Part shown: positions 22,264-34,445 of the stretch, in pieces
How positions within the stretch are numbered: the stretch's first letter is position 1
Layout: every line of letters starts with the position of its first letter
Assembly: GCA_033065855.1 (NCBI GenBank)
Contig: JAVXUO010001946.1
Span: 80,158 to 144,157, forward strand
Source of the DNA: Escallonia rubra
Taxonomy: Eukaryota > Streptophyta > Magnoliopsida > Escalloniales > Escalloniaceae
DNA length: 64,000 nt
Reading direction: 5' to 3'
Translations under genes and position numbers: made by a program
Notes under the pieces: model-generated
The model's input: only the letters and a program-made list of their open reading frames with translations
Database searches by the model: none
Told to the model about the DNA's origin: nothing

Positions 22264-25200
22264 TGTAATATCCCGAAATTTTCGAAACGTTAACACTCAC
22301 TCAATCACTTACACTAAAATAGGATATCCTTAAACTCATCAAAATAATATCACAAGCTTTTCAGAGCAACTAAACCATCAATTAATCATAGTCCTAATAT
22401 CATCGATATAACATGGAATCTTAAAATCACAAAAACGATTCGGACGATTTTTCATATAAAACTTTTGAAGAGTATTTTCAATGAAATACAACACTTAGAA
22501 AAAGATGAACAAAACGAACGATTTTACATTTCAAGTCCAATAACAACTTTTTGAGGGATTTGCTTTCGATGAAATCACTACAATACGATATAAACATAGG
22601 GATGAGTATTCAACTCAATCCCTTAAATAATAGGCATTTGAAACACTTCGGATATAATAAAGCATGAATGGATAATATTCAAAACAGTTCAAGTGTAATA
22701 AAACATAGACAGGAAACATTGAACATGAGCAATACAGAAGCAAAGCCACCCCGGCAGTGCTCGATCGCTTTACATATGCATATGTACACTGACTAGTCCA
22801 TCTAGGTACTAGTTAAACCCATCCAACAGACCATCCTTATAACGCCAACAATACAGACCATCCTTATGGCTCCCAAGTTACTAACTCATGTCAACATTGA
22901 GAAGTAATAAATAGAATTCGAAATATTTTATGATAGTTGAATCGATAAAACAGATGAGAATAAATAAAGAATTCCAATCGATCGCTAGAAAGTTCAAGCT
23001 AGGGTTTCATGGGCGGTTCGAAAGTATTTTTTCATATCAATCATAAAAACAGAGCTCAATGAACTTTGTAAAGATTCCATAATAAAACATTTAAAAATAG
23101 AATAACGAATTGGGGTTCGGATAGAAATCCCTTACCTCGGTCCAAGCTAAGCGATGCTACCAACCTCGATCAGTATTCTCTGAATCAACCTAAATTTATA
23201 ATTTAATTGTTAGAACACAATTTATGTCTAATATACTAGAAACCCTAATATCGACCACCCATTGCGTACCCACTCTCTCCGAAATCGCGCACTCAAAACG
23301 GTTCTCGCACACGGTCAACCTGATCGAAAATCCTATACACTCCTTAATGTGTACCGACTCTCTAGAATTTATAATAATTTGTACTAAAACACTTTTATAG
23401 CTTAAAACATTGTTAAAAGTCAAAATATGCATTTTCTGAATTTTTGAATATTTAATTTGTTTAAATACAATAAAAACGCAATAATAGCCATAATTACTTC
23501 CAGATGCAAAATAAGTCCCATAATTTTTATAGGAACTTTAAAGTATATATAAAAATTATAGAAATTGAAATCAGAATTTAAAAGACACTGAAACTATTTC
23601 TTTATTTTTCGTTTTGCTAAACTCAATGCGATACAGCAAATGATAATAAATCAACTCGAAAATTTACCAAACTTTTACTGAGTCTTTCCTATATTATGAA
23701 AACATTACTATAATTTTTCCGAGAACATTTTCAGGGTTTAAAGACTCCAAAAGAATTTTCCAAATCTGAAATTACAAAAAATAATAATAATTCATACGAT
23801 CTCAGAAAATTATAAAATTCTTCCAAGAATTCTAATATAGCCTATCGGACTATACTGTAAAGTTTTGCATGCTAACAATAACCGTGCGCTAGTTAACGCA
23901 CGTGTCGCGTTTAACGCTAACCAAAATTTATCCGCTCCGTACTTCTCTTCTTCTTCTTCTTCTCTTTACTTTCTCTCCAAAACCAAGACACACTCAGCAG
24001 CTCATGGTTACTGTTCACGCAGCATCACTTTCCTCCCCATTTCTTGTGTTTTAAATCTACATTACACAAAATACCTTCACAATACTAAATCTCACTTTAC
24101 CAGCACAGCTAGAAAGTAGTCCCCCTTTCCTTTTTCCCCAGCACCCATACACAGAATGCACCACGGTCACAGCACCTTCCCTTCCCTTCTTGCTGCTGAA
24201 ACCCACACAGACACACAACAAAAACACAACACCCATTACACTATTACACACATATTATATACCCTCCAATACACCACACGTACATCAACAATACCCAGTA
24301 TAACAGCCCCCCTTTGCTGCAAGTTTTCCCTTCCCCTTCACCCCTTTCATGTATACAAACCACACCCACAGTACACACTTATACCCATGGCATCCTCCCT
24401 TTCTTGCACACAACTCACATACGCACAAGAACAACACACATACTCTCACGGAAACACACACTCATGCACCATTTCACCCATTTCCATCTTCTTCCTTTCT
24501 ATTCTCTGCACACTCACATGCCACATGAACACACAAATCTCTACACAGATACCTACAGTTGCACTTCCATCTTCTTTTCTCTATTTATTTGTCTCACACA
24601 TATATATATACACACACACTACACACATCTGCACACACACACACACCACATATTTACCCAGTACACTACACTGCTATAATTTTTACTCACACAAAACACA
24701 CACACATATGTACATGATGCACTCACACTTAACACAGCACTACAGCCCCATCCCCCTTTTTCTTACACACACACAGCACGTACCAAACCACACGCACAAG
24801 GCTGTTCTTACGGCCAATGTCCCATTCTTCCCGTTCCGTCATCCATGCGCACAACCAACCCACTGCCAACCCATTTCAGTTTATTCTCTCTTTCCCTTGT
24901 CTCTTATATACACCAAAACACACACAATACACAAGGACACACTCACTGCGGTCTTCACCGCAACAATCCCGTTTCACAGCCGCTCACCGAAACCCGCAAA
25001 TTGCTAGATGGTTTTACCCAAAATTCATTTAATCGCATATATACTTACATATGTATATCCCACTACACGCCCAACATATATACACCCGTTCACGTTCAAG
25101 ACACTCATATATACTGAAATTTCGGAGCCCTAAACCCAGAATCCTTACGGTTCTCTCATGTCCCCCCATTAACCGAACTCTAAAACAAAATAAGAAAGGA

Positions 25201-25648
25201 AGCTAGAAGGAGACTTACCAGAAAAACTGAATCCCGATCGCCGGAAAACTCTTCCTTCGATCTCTTCTCTTCTCTCTCTCCCGGTATCTCTCTCTGCCGC
25301 AAAAGGTCTCCGACGAAGCCTAAGACTGCTGATCACTATTCTATAATCTATATATAATAACCCTAATTTGGAACATAACCAAAAAGCCCCTTCAAATTTT
25401 CTTTGGCTATTCTTATTTTTACCTGAAGCCTTTTTCTTGTTATAAAAAGGTCCACAATAATATTCATGATATGCTTTTTCATGCTAGAAAAATTTTAATA
25501 GGTTTGCCACATGACCCCGCTTCACTATTCGTCACTAAAACTTTTAAACAAATATATATATATCGATGCTAACTAAAAGTCGTCGCTAATAAAAATATAT
25601 TCGCGGCAAAAAATTCTAATTAAATCCGAAAAATATCGGGGTGTTACA
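22264..25648 (-). mobile_element. non-coding TG...CA element with 5-bp duplication (solo LTR or LARD), 3385 bp
   Basis: The left end is TGTAATATCCCGA and the right end TCGGGGTGTTACA, so the termini are short imperfect inverted repeats. A perfect duplication gaagc flanks both sides (22259-22263 and 25649-25653). No retroviral protein is visible; the right third (24160-25120) is a CA-rich tract. Internal phrases recur in opposite orientation at 52780-52860 (ggtttctatccgaac). The 5-bp duplication and TG/CA ends point to an LTR-type insertion. I favour a large solo LTR, because no second repeat and no PBS are found inside. Confidence 0.8.
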
Positions 25649-25916
25649 GAAGCGTATGAGTTAACATATTGCATGAACAAACAAAGACACAACAGTACAT
25701 CAATTACACGCAGGAGATGTACATCAAAAAGTCCAAAAAAAATATAAACACATTTATACCCGAATAAGCCATAAGTCAATATTGATTGCCATAAAGGGGA
25801 GATTAAATACCACCACTCAGGAAAAAGATCTTTAAATAATGTGAAATGTAAAGAAAGATAGTACCAATATATTAAAGGAATACCTTTTACATATTCAAGC
25901 TTGAAGCTTTCATAGG
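25649..25916 (-). other. part of the minus-strand 5' leader and intron between two insertions
   Basis: Reversed, this reads on from 32775: ttcaagcttgaatatg then AAAAG|GTATTCC and atattggtact, matching 13305-13365 of the plus-strand copy. It is the segment separating the CACTA element from the 22264 element. Confidence 0.5.
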
Positions 25917-27659
25917 CACTACAAGAAAATTAGAATTTTGCAACGGACTTTTAGCAACGGACGTAATTCCGTCGCTAAAACGTCTTTCAGCGACGGATAA
26001 ACCCGTTTGTAAAATGTCCGTCGTTAAAACATTATAAGCGACAGAAAGTTACCGTCGCTAAAAAGTCCGTCGTTAAATATATCTTTTGTCGACGGGCTTT
26101 TAGTGACGGTGTCATTCCGTCGCTAAAAGTCCTTACATAAAATGCCTTCGTCTTTTTTTCACTCTCCCCGTTTCTCTCTGTCTCTCACTCTCACCCACTC
26201 ACCGGCGATATTGGCGTTCTTCCTCTCCGACGACCCACCTCCGGCGACATCACCTCCCCTATCCCCCGACGTCGTGCCCCTCCATATCCGCGTGCCACCA
26301 ACGCTGCGCCACCAATTCCCTCCACTGCCGCGCCACCAAGGCCCTTCATTGCCGCCGCGCCACCAACACTTCCGCCGCCGCACCACCTCTCTGTATGTCC
26401 ATTTGCCCTAATTTGCTTTAATGCATGTTTAAGCGCCATTTGCCCTAATTTTCTTCAGTTCTGATTTATGTCAATTTGCCCTAATTTGTTTATGGAATTA
26501 TGATATGTTTCTTATAATTTCAATTATTTTTAATTGCAATTGATTTTGTAACTGATGGAATTAGGTTGTTTAATTGCTGATGGAATTGAGGGAAAAGGGG
26601 TGTGAATTGAGGGAAAAGGGGTTTGTATTGAGTGTTTGTGTGTGTGTTTTAGGAGTGTACAGGGTGTGTGTTTAAGTGAGTGTGTGTAGCAGTAGCAGCA
26701 GTGGTGTTGTGTGTGGTGTGTAATGTGCTGCAACAGTGGTTTTGGCATGTGTTTTAAGGGTTGCAGCGCGGGGGGGGGGGGATGGGGGGTGGGTTATGGT
26801 GTGTTTTACAGGCTACAATAAGGGCCGGAGGTGTATGTCTTAGGGACTACATCATGTGTGTATGTGTGTGCAAACAGTGTGGATGATTGTGTATTTGTGC
26901 AGCTGTTTTGAGTGTATGTGTGTCCCAAATGAGTGCTTGTCTGTGTAAGTTTAGTGAGTGACTAAATGGAGGGAAATAGGTGTAGCTTGACAAGCATCAC
27001 TAAGATATAACTTTGGTGTACGTTAATGCATGTGTAACAATCACTACTTGTCAAATGATATTACATTTCTACGCTAATCCATGCCAATCTCCACGAGCAA
27101 AACGTATCAACAACTCGATCGGACCACTAGCAATAATTCTTTATACATCGTTTTAACCCCTTCACACATGAGTGGATGCTTGTCCTTTCTATTACGTTGT
27201 TTTTTTCCGTGGTCGTGGAAGTAATGAAACAGTGCAAGCAACTTATGGCAATGATATGTGGCTTTCTAACTTTATTGCCTAACTAGAATATGCCATTTGT
27301 ACGCAGTAATTTGAGGACAATGTCTTGAACCTGCCTGGCAATATGTAGAACCAGATTTTTTTGTCGTTCTTTTTCTTGTTTCCTTTCTTATTTCACATTT
27401 TCTGTGGTATGCTGATTCTAGTCATGTGAGCAAAATATAAACTAGGGTATTTCATGTATATGGGGTGGTGACCGATATGATGAGGAATTTGTTACACAAT
27501 CCTTGACAAACGAGTGGGCTATAATACCAGAGTATGTACAGAAGATAAAGATGTTGTTATAATCTTACCTCCAACTCCCTAGTAATGTTTGAAAAACACT
27601 TTAACGATGTGGATGAAACCAGTTTATAAGCAAATTTCAGCCTACTTTCGAATTAAATA

Positions 27660-30600
27660 TGTCACGACCCGAACCCACGGGCAGGGCCGCGAGCTAGGCA
27701 CGTGACCGGCCGCAGACCCAAAAGACTCCAATTTAGGGCTCTGCCAGGCCTTACTCACTAAAACCTGTACACAATTCTAAAATCGTACATTAACTAACAC
27801 CATAACATGAATTTCTAAAGATGCCCTTACAACTCTTTCCCAAATCATCTCTACTGAAATCCTCCATAGAGACCGATAGCATTTATTTTAAAGAAACCTC
27901 CTAAAATTAAGCTACGAACAATTCAAATAAATAACTGGCAGTTCTACAATTTCTCAAGGGCTTAAACAACTTCCTAATGAGCATCTCCTGCAGCTTCATT
28001 CTCATTTCCCTCGTAATACTCATGTTCATCTAGTTGATCGCCTGAAAACATTTATAAAAAGGGGTGAGCTTCGGCCCCAGTAAGTACACAAACCATATCC
28101 CTAAAATAGATTTTGGGATTCATAAAAACATGCCACATGCCACGGTTTTCTTCAATTTAAAACTGATAAACATTTTCACAAGAGATACTATACATATATA
28201 GACTTTTTGAAAGCAATTCATCCAAGATTCTCAGAAACGAAGTATGACATCAAGTAGGCTTATTAACAACTATCACAGTTCATCATAACATGGGTATGTT
28301 GCGGTCAGCGTACGTTCCCCCCTGACTAGGGCCCACAATCCCTACTCCACCTGGGATGAACATTATTTGGTCAGGGTATGCGCCCCCCTGACTAGGGCAC
28401 ACAATCCCTCCTTCATCCGGGATACATATGTGGACGCAATGGCGCACCACGAGCAACAGTACTGTGCGTCAACGTATCGTCCCGTTGACCAGGACCCAAC
28501 AATCCAACTTTCCCCCGTGGATATGGGGCGCAACAACCGAGCCAGAAATACCGTCTCATTCAACATAAGCCAACTTTAAAACACTACTCATAGAAAACAT
28601 TCCATGGCATTTTTTATGCATTTTCTCATCAAACAATTTACACAAAAACAGTAGCATGTAAAAGGCTTTAAAACTTCTAATTGGAACAATTCATTCATAC
28701 ATATAGATAAACGGAAAATAGGGTATACGGAGAAATATGACAGGAGTACTTACCTCGCTCAAAATCCGCTTCAGGTATTTGCTCAAATGCCGGCCCTAAC
28801 TCTTGACTATCAAAACCTAAATAACAAATCATACAAATGTCATTCATTAACGCTCGAGCACACCTAAGTATTAGGTATTAGTTTTCTTTTAGATGAGTAA
28901 AATTTTACCCAACCGTCCCCCGACCTATGTATAATTACTTATGTGCCCCCAATGCCTAAAGTACCTTATCCACCTAGATATAACCTAAAAGAGTCATTAG
29001 AATTAATTACCTATTTGCACTTTGTCTGAATCTATTCAGAAGAGGTCCTTAGAAATAATTTAATAACTATCGTGACAATGAAGCGTTACGCTATATCCGT
29101 TCGGACGCTACACTGCTAAGAACGCTAAAAATAGCAAACGACTTTCAAAACTTTTAAAACTCTGGAATATACATTATCATAGCTATGTAAGACTATTATA
29201 AAAGTATCATAATTTAATAACTTAGTTTACTATTTTAAAATACACCGAAAAACGCTTTTACGAATAAAATTACTTAGCATGCTTATCGAGCTCCAAAAAA
29301 TCTGAAAATTTTACTGTGCGTAGATCCTACAAAATTAACATAAGTTACTTCTTTGAGTTTTGTCCAAATAATATTATAAAATATTTTAAAAATTCGAAAG
29401 AGACTGCTGGAATAAGATAGCTTTTTAGCGACACTTTTGAGTTCAATTTAGACCGAAGCTTTTACCTCTCTCTGCCACTATCTTCTTCTCCTTCATAATA
29501 CAGAATCTTTCACCCGAACTACCTCCCATGCAACACTCACCAACACAACAACTACACACAGCCATATCTATATCTCTAATCTCCACACCCACACATGTAT
29601 ATATATATATTAACAAAACCCCATTTCTTTCTCACACCCACTGCCGCATGACAGTGGGTCTTTCCCCTCTCCATTCTCTCACGCACACAGTGCACTCTAT
29701 TACACCCACTTGCACTCCTAACACTCATTTGTAAACACTAGATTTGCACTCTAATACCCACTACACAATTTGCAACTCACTAATACACACACACATATCT
29801 CCATATTTATATAACTTGTTCCTCCAACTCCTACAATTAAACCCACCATCTTCTCCTTCACATAACCCACTCACGCACAGCCCACACCTCCCATAACCGG
29901 TTCACAAACCAACCTTTTCGTCAACTCACAACAACCCAAAACACCCTCATGCTCACAAACACAACTCATACACTAGGCTCAAACAAAACCACATAGATCC
30001 ATTACGGCAGTACCCACCTTACGCCCCATCAACATGCAAGCAGCCATGGCCGTTCATGGCTCCTGCCCGTACACCCGTGATCACCATGCACTCACCCTCC
30101 CGGCACTCTCATGGCAAAATGCTAAACCCATTACAAAACTCAGCAATTTCCCCCCTTCTTCACATGTTCTCGTACTCAACAGTGTATATACCCGTGGCCA
30201 TGTATACAATACAATAACGAAATCTACTGAATTCTGTAAACCAAGAGAGAAAAACCGAGAGAAGGCTTACCGAAGGTTTTGATTTGCTTCGCCGGATTCC
30301 GGGGGTCCTTGCTTGGCCCTTTTTCTCTCTCTCTCTCTCTCTTTTCCTCTGCGTATTTCTTCTTCTCCCCTTTTTGCAAGAGCACTTCTCTTCCTCTCTC
30401 TCTCCTTCTCCACAGCAATTTCGTCTTCTCTCTTCTCTGCCGAGTCCCTCCACTCTTCCTCCTTCAGCCGCTCTCCGGACTCTTGTTAGGAGAAATTAGG
30501 GTCGGCTGCTAATGCAAATAGAAATATAAATATAACCCTAAGCTACGGAATTACAAACAACCCTCATTTTCTTTGTTAATTAATCTAACTTCTACCCGAG

Positions 30601-30844
30601 TTTCCTCTTTTTACTAAAAAGGTCCAACAATTGTTTTTAAAACTTGCTAACGGGTTATTACACTATTTTGTTTTGCCAATCATCGCTAATATTAAGCGCA
30701 CCGATATTTTAAATAACTTGTCGCTAATACATCAGTCAATATCAATAATATCTGCTATCGCTAAATCATAACTTATGATTCTAAATTTTGCCAATTTGTC
30801 GCTATAGTAATAATAACCGGGTAATCTAGGTTCGGGGCATCACA
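27660..30844 (-). mobile_element. non-coding TG...CA element nested in the CACTA, 3185 bp
   Basis: The left end is TGTCACGACCCGAAC, the right end GTTCGGGGCATCACA, with a perfect duplication aaata (27655-27659 and 30845-30849). It belongs to the same broad group as the 22264 element and the remnant at 1215-3323, with which its interior aligns from about 29010. No protein domain is present; CA-rich tracts lie at 29520-29980. It is a solo LTR or LARD by the same argument. Confidence 0.8.
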
Positions 30845-31173
30845 AAATAGTTAACCTCAACTCACGCACACGGCCTTCTAAAGGGTGTGTGAATCCACAA
30901 AGAAAACTTCACAACGAAGAAGAAGACTAATGTTAACATAGGATGCGAGACAAGTCGAAAATACCAAAAATGGTATATAACTACTAGACAAATATATATG
31001 TGGCGGATAGGGGTAAATAAATGGTGAAGAGAAGTTGGGGTGTTGTGCCTCTTGGGGTTGCAAGGGGAAATGCACTTGGAGACTCGTTTCTCAACTTGGA
31101 CAAAACAATCATCCATTAATTAAGTGTATGCTAGGAAGAAATTTCAATGGTGAGTAGTCCAATACGCACAGAC

Positions 31174-31310
31174 GTCACTGTAACCAGGTGAGATGACGAA
31201 AGGTGCCTCTTCACAGCTAATGACTCGTAATACACTGTAACCAGCTAATGACGAAAGGTGCCTCTTCACTGTAACCAGGTGAGATGACGTCACTGTAACC
31301 AGGCGACATG
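31174..31310 (+). repeat. short repeats inside the CACTA
   Basis: cactgtaaccag occurs four times and gacgaaaggtgcctcttcac twice within about 135 bp, in a scrambled tandem arrangement. Confidence 0.6.
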
Positions 31311-31758
31311 CACTTCGAGGCATAGAAATTAATTGGACCTTTAAATTGCATCTTAATTACGCTAGTTCCAAGTCAATTAGCATGCAATCATTTAACCTTT
31401 GATTACCCCAAGTGGGCGAGTGACCGAACCGCAATACATGCTAGGTTAGCTGTACTATCTGAAACTATCCAGTGATTGGATTTGCACTAGGTTAGGTTTC
31501 ATTCAGTGATTGGTTTGAGATTTTTGGGGTGTTATTTGTAATATGTGAGTGACGTTCAACAATATAGGTGGCTATTTGGGTGGTGAAATGATGATGTGCG
31601 TAGTTGAGATTTTTGTGGTAGTCATTTTAGCTACAACTCATTGTGGCTCTGTTTTTTAGCATCACTTTAACATAATTTGATAGATTTAATTCAGCTATGA
31701 AATTGATGCTCGTCGATTGAATAATCATCGATTGGTTTTTCATGTTAAAGTAGGTTAA

Positions 31759-32201
31759 ATGGCTTCTGCTTCGGTGAACAGGGACGTTTCAGTCAACAGG
31801 CACTTCTTCAAGGTCGTGATGCCTGGTTTTCATACAGAACTTGTATGTCATCCCGCTTTCTCTATGTTTTCGTGTGTGTTAAAAGTTTTATCTTTGGTTA
31901 AAAACTTACATGTCTTACTGTATTATGAATATGTTAGGCCATACCGGTAGCATTTTGGCGATTGCTTACCACATTGAGATTTGAAGCAACTTTAACCAGC
32001 CGCAAGGGGTCATGGCTTGTTAAATTGAAGAAGAAGGTTGGCCAAGAGGTTCTTTGCTTCGAAGAGGGTTGGAACGAATTCGTGCAACAACATGACCTCC
32101 ATCCAGGAGACTTTGTAGTCTTTCAACACATGGGGCAAATGCGTTTTCAAGTCAGCGTGTTTGATCAAAGCACTTGTGAAAAGCCTTTCCCCCAATGTTG
32201 A
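31759..32201 (+). CDS. single B3-domain protein carried by the CACTA element
   Basis: Two exons, 31759-31842 and 31938-32201, join in phase 0 across a 95-bp GTATGT...TTAG intron to give 115 codons. The product is almost exactly one plant-specific B3 DNA-binding domain: HFFKVVMPGF opens it, IPVAFWRLL follows, then GSWLVKLKK, FEEGWNEFVQQHDLHPGDFVVF and a closing RFQVSVFD strand, the order expected in REM-type B3 proteins. The ATG follows a stop-rich leader and nothing precedes the domain, so the product would be shorter than typical REM proteins. The frame is free of stops, which for captured DNA suggests recent capture or constraint. A DNA-binding role is family knowledge; expression is unknown. 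Confidence 0.75.
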
Positions 32202-32774
32202 ACTCTGAGGCATAATTAGACAATATTTTAAATTAATCGCATCGGATATGTACATTTTGAACAATGTTGTGAACATTGACTATTTGTTTGATAATTTTAG
32301 GTTGTTAATTGTGATTATTGATCGATGATTTGTTAATCGATGATTTTAGATTGTTAATCGTGCATTTGATATATTGAGATTGTTGACGGAGGATGGGACC
32401 CAATTGGTTTGAATTTTTCATTACATGTTTGGGCAAAAAAAAAAAAAAAAATGACTTTAACTTTTAGCGATGGATTAATTCCGTCGCTAGACATTTTATC
32501 CCGTCGCTAATTTCGTAAAAAAGAAAATAAATTAAAGTACGTAAAACAGAATTAGCGACGGATATTCCGTCGCTAATTTAGAAATAAATCCGTCGCCAAA
32601 CGTTATATATTAGACGACGGATTTTATAATTCCGTCGCAAAACTTTTAGCAACGGCCTTTTATACGAGGGACTTTTAGCGACGGTAATTCCGTCGCTAAA
32701 ACTTTTAGCGACGGAATATAGTCTTTTAGCGACGGAAAAATCCGTCGCTAAAAGCCTTATTCCTTGTAGTGAGG

Positions 32775-33350
32775 AGAGTCAAAGGAAGAAAGCCAATACG
32801 ACACCAACAAATGTCCCAGCTTCAGATTTAATCTTTAGGACGAAATGCGTGAAACTGAAATCCCTTCTTATTGCTTTAGTTTTTAACAGCTTCAGGGAAC
32901 GATTCAAGTGTGTGTGTGTGTGTGTGTGTGTTGGTTGAGGGGTGTGAGCAGGCGTTTGTGTTTGGGGCAAAAGGGCGTATGTACTTTGGGAGAAATCTGA
33001 ATGGAAATGGGTGAGGGTGGGGGTGGGGGAGGGTAGAGGGGAGGGGCATGTAGTTGAAGGGAACCTGATTTGGCATGGCTGGGGAAGATGAAACCCGGGT
33101 CAACGCTGGAGAAGGTTAACAAGATGGGGGAGAGGAATTAGACAAGAACAGTTTTGTCTCTTGCAAAATTAGATGAGAGGGGTATTTTGGGTACATAAAA
33201 AGTGAGAATTTGAAAAATTCCTTGTTCGGAAATTCTTAGAAAGAAACCCACTATTGCTTAACTTTACAAACAATAACCACCACCACTAAAAGTTAACCCC
33301 AATTCTCACTTTTTCCTAATTTTCCCTTACGAAAAAGCTAGCACAATTGT
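32775..33350 (-). other. minus-strand copy of the GRF-gene 5' leader
   Basis: The reverse complement aligns with 12812-13320 over its whole length. It includes a leader with a CA-repeat insertion, (CA)n at about 32908-32932 on the minus strand. The leader is interrupted by the CACTA element at 32771 and resumes at 25916. Downstream on this strand the body is not the GRF gene; the ARIA-like remnant is what follows. Confidence 0.6.
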
Positions 33351-33653
33351 CAAACATATAAGTCCAAAAGAAACCTAAAATTATTCCGAACTTTTTTCCC
33401 ATTACAAAAGTTTCCACTGAATTACAATCTTGCGGCAGCCAAGTTCACCCCCTTAACTCCAACAAACGGGCCCCTAACATCAACCTATGTCATCTAAAAT
33501 CATACACCGTATATTTGTTTCACCAAAACGGTATACCCTCCTTACCATATACCATACACCAGCAGATCAGCCCCTTTCCCCTCTTTCTAACTCGCACTAA
33601 TTAATCCAATAAAATTACAAAATACTAATCCATTATCCGAACCGCCAAAACTT
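33351..33653. other. 3' flank of the following minus-strand gene
   Basis: AT-rich, no feature recognised; it should include the 3' UTR of the 33654-34331 gene. Confidence 0.45.
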
Positions 33654-34331
33654 TCACATATAAGTATAGACCGGCTGAGCAACCGGTCCAGCCGCTGACC
33701 TGAACCCTCTAATTATCGGATCATGAACACAGTGATGGAACGGCGCCGCTTTCCCTCTGCTGGTAGCAGCCATACATTTGCCGCAGAGTAAGCGGCGAGT
33801 CGTCGCAAAACAGTCCTGAACCCTCGGGAACGAATCCAACCCTAAATTCTCGGCGTGATTGGCAGAATTCGAAACCCTTTTCACGTAATTCCCCTTCTCA
33901 ACCCGCAAATCCTGCGGCTTCCAGTCGCCGTACTCCACGTAAACCGCCGGATAAATCGGATTGCAGTACACCTGTTCCGGTCGGAGAAGGATATTTTCCG
34001 GCGAGAACTGGAGGCCGAGCCGTTTAGTAGGGTCGCGCTTCTTGTGGCGCTTTAAGACGACGAGAAAGGAGCAGCCCTTCTGGCGGCCGACGACGGCGAA
34101 GCTTGCCATACCGGTGAGGAGGATCTTGCGGCGGTCGTCGGACCTGGGCCTGGTGCCGTCGACGAGGTAGATTGTAACGCCGCTGGGCGAGACGCCGATC
34201 CTCTGGCAGATTATCGACTGGAAGGACTTGAAGTCGAGCGATGGTGGTACCCGGACGTCGCCAAGGTCGATCACCCGATCCCCGTCGTAGAAGGTCACCG
34301 GGAAAGCGTGGCCACAGCCCATCTCCACCAT
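33654..34331 (-). CDS. intact plant protein of unknown function, 225 aa (DUF7138-like)
   Basis: A single uninterrupted exon begins MVEMGCGHAFPVTFYDGD and ends at a stop at 33654. GC-rich coding composition contrasts with AT-rich flanks, as expected of a real gene. The N-terminal half (about residues 8-95) reads as a compact domain: FPVTFYDGDRVIDLGDV, FKSFQSIICQRIGVSP, IYLVDG, then FLVVLKR. That is reminiscent of a ubiquitin-like fold and of plant proteins I recall as DUF7138. The C-terminal half carries DCFATTRRLLCGKCMA and a second cysteine/histidine cluster (HHCVHD), a possible metal site. No signal peptide or membrane segment. The start is the first ATG after the TATA-like box. The function is unknown; the family name is from memory and should be checked. 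Confidence 0.8.
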   Translation of the reverse strand: MVEMGCGHAFPVTFYDGDRVIDLGDVRVPPSLDFKSFQSIICQRIGVSPSGVTIYLVDGTRPRSDDRRKILLTGMASFAVVGRQKGCSFLVVLKRHKKRDPTKRLGLQFSPENILLRPEQVYCNPIYPAVYVEYGDWKPQDLRVEKGNYVKRVSNSANHAENLGLDSFPRVQDCFATTRRLLCGKCMAATSRGKAAPFHHCVHDPIIRGFRSAAGPVAQPVYTYM

Positions 34332-34438
34332 GATTTTGGTTCCGATTTTCGGGGGTTTTTTGGGGGGCGAGAGGGTTTGTATAAGGTCGTCTTTGGGGTG
34401 GAAGGATAGGATGGGGATTGTGGTGTGGCGGTGAGGGT

Positions 34439-34445
34439 ATTTAAG
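34439..34445 (-). promoter_or_regulatory. TATA-like box of the 225-aa gene
   Basis: The minus strand reads CCTTAAATACC about 110 bp upstream of the ATG. Position and sequence are plausible for a plant TATA box; the evidence is weak. Confidence 0.4.

Larger units (their letters stand above)
25917..32771. mobile_element. non-autonomous CACTA (En/Spm) transposon carrying a B3 gene
   Basis: The ends are CACTACAAG at 25917 and CTTGTAGTG ending at 32771, with a 3-bp duplication agg on both sides (25914-25916 and 32772-32774), exactly the CACTA signature. Subterminal blocks of about 220 bp (left) and 320 bp (right) hold many TTTAGCGACGGA-type motifs in both orientations. The left arm and the C/T-rich leader after it align with the coding CACTA at 55808, and 32220-32400 aligns with 57535-57720 there. 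It has no transposase. Its cargo is a B3-domain gene (31759-32201). An LTR-type element (27660-30844) inserted later. Confidence 0.92.
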
